Shown one piece after another: positions 28,529 through 36,889 of a stretch of 64,000 bases of DNA. The translations under genes were made by a program, and so were the position numbers. Within the stretch, counting starts at the first letter, position 1; every line of letters begins with the position of its first letter. Source of the stretch: Bordetella parapertussis (lineage in GTDB: Bacteria; Acidobacteriota; Terriglobia; Bryobacterales; Bryobacteraceae); assembly GCA_943328975.2 (NCBI GenBank), contig CALQCC020000004.1, positions 113,737 to 177,736 on the forward strand, read 5' to 3'. Under the pieces are notes generated by a model. It ran no database searches and was not told where the DNA came from. It was given only the letters and a program-made list of their open reading frames with translations.

Positions 28529-29883
28529 TCGTTCACGTCGATATTTTCGACAAAGCAACTGTTGAACGCTTCATCCAGAAGTTCCGGAGTGAGCTTTTTC
28601 GGCAGGTTGTCGAAGTTGATGATATCGATGGCGTGATTGATGATGTCGCGGGGGTGGCAGCGGCGGTAGCGCTTGCCGCCCTCGACATAATGTTTTTGCA
28701 GGAAGGCCTGCGCCACTCCGTTGTCCAATTCCAGTTCCTTGGATTTGGCGAAGCGCTCGAAGATCTGGAGGTATTCTCCAGGGTTGGGGCTACGCAGGAA
28801 CATCTTGTACTGAATGCGGCGCAGGAACGCCTCGTCGCCCAGGTTATCGGGGCGCAAGTTGGTGGAGAAGATGAGGAAGGCCTCGAAAGGCACCGTCACT
28901 TTGCCACCGGACTGGAAGCTCAAGTAGTCGACATTGCGTTCCATGGGAACGATCCAGCGATTAAGAATTTCCTGCGGTGTCGCTTTCTGACGGCCAAAGT
29001 CATCAATGAGGTAGATGCCGTTGTTGGCTTTGACCTGGAACGGCGCGTCGTAGACTTTCGAGACTTTGTTGTAGCTCAGGTCGAGCATTTCCATAGTCAG
29101 TTCGCCGCCCGTTACGATGAACGGGCGCTTGCAGCGGAACCAGCGGCGATCGTAGCCACTGTGTTTGGTTAGCGAGAGGATCTCGGGCTCATTTTCGTCC
29201 AGCTTCTGGTGATAGATAGGATCGTAGACCTGGATGATATTGCCCTGGCACTCGATGGCGTAGGGCATGTAGATGGGCGACGTATCGACCTTGAACAGCG
29301 CTTCTGCAAGCGCTGTTTTTCCGTTTCCGGGTTGGCCATAGATCAAGAAACTCTTGTTGGAGTTCACGGCCGGGCCAATCTTGGCGAGAATATCCTGCTC
29401 CACTACCAGGTGGCTGAAGGCTTCCTTCAACGTCACCGGATTGAGCCAGTTATTTTTCAACTTCTGGTGCCGGACCACATCCACATATTGGTACAGGGGC
29501 ACGGGAACGGGCCCTACATATTGGTTATTTTCGAGATGTTCGCGCGTGGTCGCACGACCGGCCTCCGCTAGGAAGAAGACACCAGAGCTGTTGCCCATAC
29601 CCAGCGATTTCCGCACGCCAATTGTGTGGGAGCGCTTCAGGGTCTCCAGAAGGCCGTCGATCAGACTAAACTCCAAGCCCAAGGCGCTGGCTAGGTCTCG
29701 GCCGAGAATTTCGCCCTGGAAATAGAGAAACTTCAGGACCAGTTGTTCGATGACAGCGGCCGGGACCCCGGTGTCCTCGAGTGTATCGGGCACGGGTGGC
29801 GCAACACCTGTATCCCTAGGTGGCGTCTGGGCTTGTTCGATTTGGGAGCTGAGGGCAGTAAGGGAATCGACGATGGCGCTCAC
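28525..29883 (-). CDS. AAA family ATPase with N-terminal winged-helix-like region
   Basis: A 452-residue ATPase. The N-terminal Pro/Thr-rich segment is followed by a helical region (VIEQLVLKFLYFQGEILGRD, FSLIDGLLETLKRSHTIGV) that looks like a winged helix at residues 40-110. The AAA core has Walker A LIYGQPGNGKTALAEALF, Walker B NGIYLIDDFGRQ and sensor FLIFSTNLRPDNL, with EAFLRRIQYKMF as an arginine-finger-like segment. It resembles MoxR-type ATPases in outline but does not have a VWA-domain partner nearby. The substrate is unknown. Comparable genes are frequent in Acidobacteria near type IV pilus genes (recollection, unverified). Confidence 0.75.
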   Translation of the reverse strand: MSAIVDSLTALSSQIEQAQTPPRDTGVAPPVPDTLEDTGVPAAVIEQLVLKFLYFQGEILGRDLASALGLEFSLIDGLLETLKRSHTIGVRKSLGMGNSSGVFFLAEAGRATTREHLENNQYVGPVPVPLYQYVDVVRHQKLKNNWLNPVTLKEAFSHLVVEQDILAKIGPAVNSNKSFLIYGQPGNGKTALAEALFKVDTSPIYMPYAIECQGNIIQVYDPIYHQKLDENEPEILSLTKHSGYDRRWFRCKRPFIVTGGELTMEMLDLSYNKVSKVYDAPFQVKANNGIYLIDDFGRQKATPQEILNRWIVPMERNVDYLSFQSGGKVTVPFEAFLIFSTNLRPDNLGDEAFLRRIQYKMFLRSPNPGEYLQIFERFAKSKELELDNGVAQAFLQKHYVEGGKRYRRCHPRDIINHAIDIINFDNLPKKLTPELLDEAFNSCFVENIDVND

Positions 29884-29950
29884 GGTTAAATGCGGTCCTC
29901 CGACCTATATCCGTATATCGGGTGTACAGGTGGGGACCTACAGTCGGAGC

Positions 29951-30478
29951 CTAGTTGGCGAGCAGCTTCTCGAGGCTGTTTTTGTACGTATCCTTGCTCA
30001 CCAAGCCGACGTGCTGGACAGCAATGCGACCCTGGCGGTCAATCAAGTAGCTGGTGGGCAGGGACTCGATGTCTTTGTAGGGAGCCGGCATCTTGCGGTC
30101 GTCGAGGACGATCCGGTAGTTCATGGCGAGGGCCTTCATGAAAGGGCGGACGGCGGGCCAGCCCTCATCATCCTCCGACACGCCGAGCACGGCGAAGCCG
30201 CGATCCTTGTAGGTTTGCTCAAATTCCTTAAACCAGGGGATTTCGACCTCGCAGGGTCCGCACCAGGTGGCCCAGAAGTTGAGCAGGACCACCTGGCCTT
30301 TATAGTCGGAGAGTTTGACTTCCTTACCGTCGGAATCCACCAGTTTGAAGTCGACCGCGGTGACACGCTTTTCCAGGGGATCGAGTTCGATTTTGCCGCT
30401 GATGGGGGCGTACGTGTAGGTAATGGCGAGCGCTCCAACGATGAGCGCGCCCCAAGCCAAATTGTTGCGGAGTGCCAT
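29951..30478 (-). CDS. TlpA-like thiol-disulfide oxidoreductase
   Basis: A 175-residue membrane-anchored thioredoxin-fold protein. One N-terminal membrane segment (LAWGALIVGALAITYTYAPI) is followed by an AhpC/TSA-redoxin-like domain with the active site NFWATWCGPCEVEIPWFKEF (CGPC) and the cis-Pro region SLPTSYLIDRQGRI. It should reduce disulfides in the periplasm, for example during c-type cytochrome maturation; several proteins with CxxCH motifs are encoded nearby. The ATG at 30478 is chosen because the membrane segment starts shortly after. It lies 39 bp after the gene above it. Confidence 0.9.
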   Translation of the reverse strand: MALRNNLAWGALIVGALAITYTYAPISGKIELDPLEKRVTAVDFKLVDSDGKEVKLSDYKGQVVLLNFWATWCGPCEVEIPWFKEFEQTYKDRGFAVLGVSEDDEGWPAVRPFMKALAMNYRIVLDDRKMPAPYKDIESLPTSYLIDRQGRIAVQHVGLVSKDTYKNSLEKLLAN

Positions 30479-30517
30479 AGGACCTCTACTGTCCCGATGG
30501 TCGCATAAACTCAAGCG

Positions 30518-31048
30518 TTAGTGAGTGACGCGGGGACGCGCCGCGATCAATTTCCCGCAGAGGCGCATGCGGGCTGAGGGATCCAGCGGTTGGACCCAGT
30601 CAAAGCCGATGGCGGTCCAGTCGGGGTCGTTCGGATCCAGGCCGAGCGCTTCGATGTAGAGATACTCGACGACGAGGTACTGTCGGCGGTAAGCCAGAAG
30701 GTAGCCGCCCTTCTCGGCTCGCACGTCGGCAGCTTCTTGATAAGTCTTGAACCACAGATTCAAGCCACCGCCGCGCTTGGGGTACAGGAACGAGCCGAAG
30801 TCATCGATGGGTCCTTCTCCAGATACAGCGGTTCTTGCTTCTGTCCAGCCGGGGAATCCGAGTTCTCGGGCGATCACGCTGAGGCAGTCGCTGCGGCGAA
30901 CGCTGGGGGGCGCGGCAGTGAGAGTTTGCTCGGTCGCCTTGCGGTAGGTGGGCAAAGCGCGTAGCCGTCCAAGGGCGTTTTGGTCACCGGCTTGCATGCG
31001 GTGGTGCAAAATTTCGGCGCGGGTCTTCAGTTCTTCAAGTGCGTTCAC
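30518..31048 (-). CDS. Hypothetical protein, 176 residues
   Basis: No family recognised. The first 80 residues are helical (ALEELKTRAEILHHRM, SDCLSVIARELGFPGWTEA), resembling short repeat-like segments seen in ankyrin-adjacent proteins (inference). A middle Gly/Pro hinge follows, then a region with ADVRAEKGGYLLAYRRQYLV and DPNDPDWTAIGFDWVQP. There is no export signal, so it is cytoplasmic. AGGAG lies near the start. It may be in one transcript with the TlpA-like gene downstream. Confidence 0.65.
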   Translation of the reverse strand: MNALEELKTRAEILHHRMQAGDQNALGRLRALPTYRKATEQTLTAAPPSVRRSDCLSVIARELGFPGWTEARTAVSGEGPIDDFGSFLYPKRGGGLNLWFKTYQEAADVRAEKGGYLLAYRRQYLVVEYLYIEALGLDPNDPDWTAIGFDWVQPLDPSARMRLCGKLIAARPRVTH

Positions 31049-31139
31049 AATACTGCTCCTTTTGATTAAAAAGGGTGAAGGCTTCTCTTCCTGAAACCGG
31101 ACGGCGCCCCTTGCGCACCTGAGTTCAGTATAACGCTAG

Positions 31140-31538
31140 TTACTTCTTGGAGCGCAGAGCGTCGACGCTCAACGGTCCGGGTCCGGCGGCGGACAGCCAC
31201 AAGAAAATGAAGCAGTAGAGCACCGTGATTTCGCCGCCATTGAGGATGGGGAAGAAACTCATGGGGAGATGGACCATGAAGAAGGCTACGGCCATCTGTC
31301 CGGAAAGGATGAACGCGGTGGGGCGGGTGAAGAGGCCCAGGATGATGAGCGCTCCGCCGAAGGTTTCGAGGACGCCCGCAGCTCCCATGGTGGACATGAG
31401 TTCGGCTTTGTTGCCCTGCCCGTCCAAGCCGTTGAGCCAGCCGAAGAATTTCTGGTAGCCGTGCAATGAGAATGTGAAGCCGGCGACGATGCGGAGGATG
31501 GAGCGGAGGTGGGGTTCCCAAGGCGCGAGGAATGTCAT
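31140..31538 (-). CDS. DoxX family membrane protein
   Basis: A 132-residue four-helix membrane protein of the DoxX/YphA type: RIVAGFTFSLHGYQKFFGWL, a Gly/Ala-rich second helix (ETFGGALIILGLFTRPTAFI), AVAFFMVHLPMSFFPILNGG and YCFIFLWLSAAGPGPLSVDA. The conserved HG and GG motifs are typical. The family is linked to redox stress and thiol metabolism, but the mechanism is not established. It follows the chromate-transporter gene by 27 bp, so co-transcription is likely. Confidence 0.87.
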   Translation of the reverse strand: MTFLAPWEPHLRSILRIVAGFTFSLHGYQKFFGWLNGLDGQGNKAELMSTMGAAGVLETFGGALIILGLFTRPTAFILSGQMAVAFFMVHLPMSFFPILNGGEITVLYCFIFLWLSAAGPGPLSVDALRSKK

Positions 31539-31565
31539 TGGGTCACGGTAGCACGACTGCGTGCA

Positions 31566-32618
31566 TTACAGAAGGTAGCCGAAGATGGCTCCTCCTAGGA
31601 CCAGCCAGGCGGAGTTGACGCGGTAGCGGACTAAGATCGCGGCGGCCACGCTGGCTAGGAACAGTGTGGGCGGGTCGATCAGGGCGCTGCCGGCCAGGTT
31701 GTAGGTAACTGCTGCCATCAGGGCTAGAGATGCTGCGTTCACTCCGCTGAGTGCGGCTCCCGCAGTGGGGGATCGTCGGATGCGGGGGACTAGTGGTCCG
31801 CTGATGGCGACGAAGAAAAATGCGGGGGCGAAGATGCCGATGGTGGCAATCGCGGCGCCCGGGTAGCCCCCTAACAGGTAGCCGATGAAGGTCGCGGTGG
31901 TGAAGACGGGGCCGGGGGTGAATTGGCCGACCGCAACGGCGTCGAGGAGTTGGGCTTGGGTGAGCCAGTGCCAGCGTTCCACCAGGTCGGCGCGGAGGAA
32001 GGCCAGTAGGACGTAGCCGCTGCCGTAGAGGATGGACCCGACCTTGGTGAAGAACCAGAAGAGGGGCCAGAGTCCGAAGGGTGTTACCGCGGGCATCACG
32101 GTTCGCGGGACAGCGGCTGCGAGTGCGGCTAGCACCAGGATCACCAGTTCGTTCACGCCTAGAAACGCCAAGGCGATGCTGGCGACGCAGATTGCGGCAT
32201 TGGTCGTGTTGTTGATGGCCGAGCGCGCGAGATCGCGCAGGGCCAGCAGCACGATCGCGATGATGACTGGCTTGATGCCATAGAGGACTCCTGCGGCTTG
32301 GGGCAGCGATCCATAGGTTACGTACGCCCAGGCGCAGGCGGTGACGATAAGAGCGGCAGGCAGGATGAAACAGACGCCGGCGACCAGAAGTCCGGGCCAA
32401 CCGGCGCGTCGATGGCCGATGTGGATGGCTAGCTCCGTCGAGTTGGGGCCGGGAATGAGATTCGCCGCGCCGACTAAGTCGAGGAACTCATCGCGCGTAA
32501 GCCACTGGCGGCGCACGACGACCTCCTCATGCATCATCGCCACGTGCGCGGCGGGACCTCCGAACGCGGTGGTACCGAGCTTTGTGAACAACGTTGCGAG
32601 CTCGGCTAAAGGGGACAT
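31566..32618 (-). CDS. chrA: Chromate transporter, ChrA family
   Basis: A 350-residue membrane protein with two homologous CHR halves. The first half has TKLGTTAFGGPAAHVAMMHE and LVGAANLIPGPNSTELAIHI; the second has TKVGSILYGSGYVLLAFLRA and AVGQFTPGPVFTTATFIGYL. About ten hydrophobic helices can be counted. The family exports chromate using proton motive force. It is somewhat shorter than classical ChrA (about 400 residues) because the link between halves is brief. It starts a probable operon with doxX. Confidence 0.92.
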   Translation of the reverse strand: MSPLAELATLFTKLGTTAFGGPAAHVAMMHEEVVVRRQWLTRDEFLDLVGAANLIPGPNSTELAIHIGHRRAGWPGLLVAGVCFILPAALIVTACAWAYVTYGSLPQAAGVLYGIKPVIIAIVLLALRDLARSAINNTTNAAICVASIALAFLGVNELVILVLAALAAAVPRTVMPAVTPFGLWPLFWFFTKVGSILYGSGYVLLAFLRADLVERWHWLTQAQLLDAVAVGQFTPGPVFTTATFIGYLLGGYPGAAIATIGIFAPAFFFVAISGPLVPRIRRSPTAGAALSGVNAASLALMAAVTYNLAGSALIDPPTLFLASVAAAILVRYRVNSAWLVLGGAIFGYLL

Positions 32619-32666
32619 GAACCGAGAGTATACGACGGAAGTGCCGGGCCACTACACTAGTAAAGA

Positions 32667-33866
32667 GTGAGTGCCTATGCCGCGTTCCAATCGCGGAACT
32701 ACCGATACTTGATGGCCGGAGCATCGATTTCGATGCTCGGACAGCAGATGCTTGCCATTGTCGTGGCGTGGGATCTGTATCGCATCACGCACTCGGCGCT
32801 GGCGTTGGGAAATGTGGGGCTGGCGCAGGTTCTGCCGGTCTTCCTGTTCACCTTCATTACCGGGCATATTGCGGATCGCTACGACCGGCGGCGCACGGTC
32901 ATCATCACGCAACTTTCGGCTGCCGCGGTGGGACTGATGCTCGCGCTGACTGGGGAATCTCGCAGTGTGTGGATGATCTACGGCTGCCTGTTCCTGATCG
33001 CGACGGCGCGGGCGTTCCAATGGCCGGTGACGTCGTCGATGCTGCCGCAGACCGTGCCGATGGAGCATCTGACGAACGCGATTTCGTGGAACGGTTCGGC
33101 GCGTGAGTTTGCGACCATGGCGGGTCCGGCGATTGGGGGCATCATTATCGCCGCGTTCGGAAGCGAGCCGGTGTACTACGGGCAGGCGATCTGCTCCCTG
33201 ATTTCGGCGTACAGTTTTTCTAAGGTCGAGGTGCCGGCGCATCCGCCTGAGAATCTGCCGCAACCGGGGTGGCGCGGGACGGTCGAGGGTTTGCGGTTCG
33301 TGTGGAATGAGAAGGCCGTTCTGGCCGCCATGAGCCTGGATCTATTCGCGGTGCTGTTCGGCGGGGCGCGAGCGTTGCTGCCGATTTACGCGCAAGACAT
33401 TCTGCACGCGGGTGCCCGAGGGTTGGGTTGGTTGGAAGCGGCTCCGGCGGTGGGTGCCGGGTTGATGTCGATCGGGATGGCCTACATCGGAACCGTCGCG
33501 GCGGCGGGGCGCGCGATGTTGTGGTCGGTGATCGGCTTCGGCGTGGCGACCATCGTGTTCGCCGTGTCGACCAATATTTGGCTGTCGCTGGCGGCGCTGT
33601 TCCTGGTGGGGGCGTTCGATGCGATCAGCGTGGTGTTGCGGCTGAGCATGGTCCAGATGCGCACGCCGACTCATTTGAGGGGACGCGTATCGGCGGTGAA
33701 TGCGCTGTTTATTTCCAGCTCCAATCAATGGGGCGCGGTGGAGTCTGGGGTGGCGGCTAGCCTGATGGGGACTGTGCCATCGGTGGTGTTCGGCGGGGTG
33801 ATGACGATCGTTGTAGTGGGAACGATCGCCTGGGGATCGAAGGCGCTGCGCGAGTGGAGGAACTAG
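32667..33866 (+). CDS. MFS transporter (drug/siderophore efflux type)
   Basis: A 399-residue twelve-helix permease. The N-terminus (FQSRNYRYLMAGASISMLGQ) and the loop TGHIADRYDRRRTVII (motif A variant) mark the enterobactin-exporter-like MFS_3 group. The central loop carries TVEGLRFVWNEKAVLAAMSL, and a second motif-A-like segment RTPTHLRGRVSAVNALF is in the C-half. The GTG at 32667 follows AAAGAG. The substrate is unknown. It is separated from murB by a TAGTG stop-start overlap, so the two are co-transcribed. Confidence 0.88.
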   Translation: MSAYAAFQSRNYRYLMAGASISMLGQQMLAIVVAWDLYRITHSALALGNVGLAQVLPVFLFTFITGHIADRYDRRRTVIITQLSAAAVGLMLALTGESRSVWMIYGCLFLIATARAFQWPVTSSMLPQTVPMEHLTNAISWNGSAREFATMAGPAIGGIIIAAFGSEPVYYGQAICSLISAYSFSKVEVPAHPPENLPQPGWRGTVEGLRFVWNEKAVLAAMSLDLFAVLFGGARALLPIYAQDILHAGARGLGWLEAAPAVGAGLMSIGMAYIGTVAAAGRAMLWSVIGFGVATIVFAVSTNIWLSLAALFLVGAFDAISVVLRLSMVQMRTPTHLRGRVSAVNALFISSSNQWGAVESGVAASLMGTVPSVVFGGVMTIVVVGTIAWGSKALREWRN

Positions 33867-34765
33867 TGGTGGTCGAGAATGTTCCGCTGAGCCGGTATAC
33901 CCGGTTTGGACTGGGCGGACCGGCTCGCCGGTTGGTGGACGCATCTACGCCGGAGGACTTGGCTGCGGCGCTGCACGAGGCCGGGCCGCACACGCTGATC
34001 GGGGGCGGCTCCAACTTGGTGGCGTCCGACGAAGGGTTTTCGGGGGCGGTGATCCGGTACACGGCCGCTGAACTGGAGATCGAAGGCTGCAAAGTGCGGG
34101 TGGGGGCGGGCGTAGTCCTTCAGAATCTGGTAGATGCAACGATCGATGCGGGCCTCGAAGGGCTCCACACGATGACTGGGATTCCGGGCTGGGTGGGGGG
34201 AGCAGTCTACGGCAACGCCGGGGCATATGGTCATTCGATTCATGAGTTTATCGAGGCCGTACGGTATTTCGATGGGGCACAGGTCCAGGAAATCGGCAAC
34301 GCGGCGTGCGAATTCCGGTATCGGGAAAGCGTATTCAAGCGTCGCAAGGACTGGGTCGTGCTCGGGGCGACCCTGCGGCTGGCGAAAGCGGTCGACCCGG
34401 CCAAGACTCGCGCGGATGCTGACCGTATCTTGAAGATTCGCAATGAGAAGTATCCTCCTGATCTGAAATGCGCGGGAAGCATCTTCAAGAACTTGATCCT
34501 GGCGGAGCTGCCCGAAAGCGTGCGCGAACGGGTGCCGAAAGAAGTGGTTCGGGAAGGAAAAGTGCCCTCGGCGTACTTCTTGGAGCAGGTGGGCGCGAAG
34601 GGAATGTTCTCTGGGGGCATTCGGGTAGCGGAGTACCATGCGAACCTTATCTATAATACCGGGGACGGTACGGCGGCACAGGTACGGCACCTGATCGAGA
34701 TGCTTAAATCGTTGGTACTAGAGCACTACGGCCTTGCGCTTGAGGAAGAAGTTCAGTATATTTAG
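33866..34765 (+). CDS. murB: UDP-N-acetylenolpyruvoylglucosamine reductase
   Basis: A 299-residue FAD enzyme of peptidoglycan synthesis that reduces UDP-GlcNAc-enolpyruvate to UDP-MurNAc. FAD-binding is shown by LIGGGSNLVASDEGFSG and GLEGLHTMTGIPGWVGGAVY. The catalytic serine/acid region is KCAGSIFKN, and the C-terminal end is YHANLIYNTGDGTAAQV. The EFRYRESVFK stretch makes it type I or IIb. A GTG at 33866 has GGAGG five bases upstream and shares one base with the stop of the MFS gene; an upstream in-frame GTG at 33854 lacks a site. Confidence 0.95.
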   Translation: MVVENVPLSRYTRFGLGGPARRLVDASTPEDLAAALHEAGPHTLIGGGSNLVASDEGFSGAVIRYTAAELEIEGCKVRVGAGVVLQNLVDATIDAGLEGLHTMTGIPGWVGGAVYGNAGAYGHSIHEFIEAVRYFDGAQVQEIGNAACEFRYRESVFKRRKDWVVLGATLRLAKAVDPAKTRADADRILKIRNEKYPPDLKCAGSIFKNLILAELPESVRERVPKEVVREGKVPSAYFLEQVGAKGMFSGGIRVAEYHANLIYNTGDGTAAQVRHLIEMLKSLVLEHYGLALEEEVQYI

Positions 34766-34836
34766 CCGCAACAAGTGGGCGCTTTCTGGGTTAGGCTCAA
34801 GGAAGCGAAGTTTTCCACAGAGCGGGGATTTGCCGT

Positions 34837-36870
34837 ATGAATCGATTTTCCGTAGCCGCGGCAGCCGGGTTGCTGGTCGCGACCGCAGGGCTGCTTGTCT
34901 TACGAGCGCAGGATGCCTCCGATGAAGTGAGCGCACCAGAGGCCGAGATGTCGGTCGCCGATCCGTTGTGCACTTTCTTCGGGCCGGAGCACGACATGTT
35001 CGTGGAAGCCTTGCGTGACACACGCGCGGCGGCGCACCTCACTGAAGAAGTCGTCTCCAAGTTAGGGACTAACGCCAAAGTAATGACCGAGGCGAGTTTC
35101 GCAACAGCGGGGATGCCATCAGCCCCGGGTGGCAGCCGCACGGATGCGATTCAGAATCCCGCCGTTGGCAATATCGACAAATACATTTTTCAAAAGCTGG
35201 CGGAACAGAAGGTTGCTCCAGCGCCGCCGACCACCGACTACGAGTTTGTGCGGCGGGTGACGCTGGATCTTACAGGCCGGATTCCGACGCCGGCAGCGGT
35301 GCAGGCGTTTGTGGGGGATACGGGTGCCGACAAGCGGACGAAGTTGGTGGACCAACTCTTAAAGACTAATGAGTGGGTGGATAAGTGGACGATATGGTTC
35401 GCGGACCTGCTGAAAAACAACCGTCAAAATGACCTGGGCGTTGTTCGGTTTCCACAAGGCGTCAGCGCATTTAACAGTTTCATCCGGACGTCGCTGCAGC
35501 AGGGCAAGCCTTACAACCAGATGGCGAAGGAGTTGATCGCGGCGACCGGGCTCAACAGCTACCAGCAGGGCGAGCTGAATTTTCTACCCGGCAGCGTAAT
35601 GGGCGGCGGACCGATTCAGGACGTATTCGATTTGCAAGTGGCGACGGTGTCAGAGAAGTTTTTGGGTTTGGCCCATGTGAACTGCCTGCTGTGCCACAAC
35701 GGGCGTGGCCATCTGGATTCGCTGAGCCTGTGGGGTTACTACAAGACGCGGACGGAAGCCTACGGGATGGCGTCCTTTATGTCGCATACGGCTACGCTGC
35801 GGCAGCCGTTCGATCCTACGAACAACAACGTCTACTATTGGGCACTGCAGAACAACGTCCCTCCTAACACGCCGGTCGGCATCGCGCGCAACAACGGCAC
35901 GAACTACACGTTGGACTACCAGTTGAACACGCAGACCGGGAATCGTCCGGCGCGTGGAGCTACCAATTCGACCGTGCGCGTGCGTCCCACTTACATCATG
36001 AATGGAGCGCAGCCGCCGGCGGGTTCAGATTACCGCGCGTTCCTGGCCGATCAAGTCACCTCTGACTTCCAATTCGCGCGAGCCACGGTGAACTATATGT
36101 GGGAATACTTCTTCGGCATCGGCATTGTGTCGCCGTCGAACCAGTTTGACCCGATGCGGCTGGACCCTGACAATCCACCGAAGGACTGCCCGTCCGCTGC
36201 TCCTTGCACGCTGCAGGCGTCGCATCCGCGCTTGCTGAATGCGTTGGCGCAGGACTTCATCAATAGCAACTACGATTTGAAAAAGCTGATGCAACAGATT
36301 GTGAATTCGCGGGCGTATCAATTGTCGGCGCGCTATGACGGGGAATGGAACGCGGCAAATGACCGGCTGTTTGCACGCAAGCTGGTGCGGCGGTTGTGGA
36401 GCGAAGAACTTCACGACGCGATTTTGCAGAGTTCCGGAATTCCGGCCACCTACACGAACGCGGCTTGGAATCCGGTGACGGTGAATTGGGCGATGCAGTT
36501 GCCCGAACCCCTGGGCACCGGACCGGGTACCTTCCTGGACCCGTTCTTACGCGGCAATCGCGATGACGAACCGCGGCGCGGGGATCCGTCGATTGCGCAG
36601 GCACTCGCATTGATGAACGATAACTTCGTGATGAGCCGGGTGAGGTCTACCGCCGCCACGACCACCTTGATGAAAGCTCTGGTGCTGCCCGACGATCAGG
36701 CGGTGACCAGTCTCTACCTAAACGTGCTGTCCCGCTACCCCACCGCCACGGAGCTTGCGGCTGCGGTCGCCAACCTAAAGAGCGCCAGCAACGCACCGGC
36801 GCGCACACTGGAGGGCCAGAACCTGTTGTGGAGCCTCTATAACAAAGTCGATTTCATGTACAACTACTAA
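34837..36870 (+). CDS. DUF1549/DUF1553 domain protein with one CxxCH motif
   Basis: A 677-residue exported protein. A signal peptide (SVAAAAGLLVATAGLLVLRA) precedes a DUF1549 domain (DYEFVRRVTLDLTGRIPTPA, VDKWTIWFADLL, ATGLNSYQQGELNFL). A haem-binding-type motif CLLCH is at residues 283-287. The DUF1553 part has RATVNYMWEYFFGIGIVSP, ALAQDFINSNYDLKKLMQQI, ARKLVRRLWSEELHDAI and SLYLNVLSRYPTATELAAAV. The usual N-terminal cytochrome domain of planctomycete relatives is missing. It is 19 bp before a DUF1501 gene, the normal pairing. Enzymatic role unknown. Confidence 0.85.
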   Translation: MNRFSVAAAAGLLVATAGLLVLRAQDASDEVSAPEAEMSVADPLCTFFGPEHDMFVEALRDTRAAAHLTEEVVSKLGTNAKVMTEASFATAGMPSAPGGSRTDAIQNPAVGNIDKYIFQKLAEQKVAPAPPTTDYEFVRRVTLDLTGRIPTPAAVQAFVGDTGADKRTKLVDQLLKTNEWVDKWTIWFADLLKNNRQNDLGVVRFPQGVSAFNSFIRTSLQQGKPYNQMAKELIAATGLNSYQQGELNFLPGSVMGGGPIQDVFDLQVATVSEKFLGLAHVNCLLCHNGRGHLDSLSLWGYYKTRTEAYGMASFMSHTATLRQPFDPTNNNVYYWALQNNVPPNTPVGIARNNGTNYTLDYQLNTQTGNRPARGATNSTVRVRPTYIMNGAQPPAGSDYRAFLADQVTSDFQFARATVNYMWEYFFGIGIVSPSNQFDPMRLDPDNPPKDCPSAAPCTLQASHPRLLNALAQDFINSNYDLKKLMQQIVNSRAYQLSARYDGEWNAANDRLFARKLVRRLWSEELHDAILQSSGIPATYTNAAWNPVTVNWAMQLPEPLGTGPGTFLDPFLRGNRDDEPRRGDPSIAQALALMNDNFVMSRVRSTAATTTLMKALVLPDDQAVTSLYLNVLSRYPTATELAAAVANLKSASNAPARTLEGQNLLWSLYNKVDFMYNY

Positions 36871-36889
36871 GGAAAGGAGATCCCAAGCC

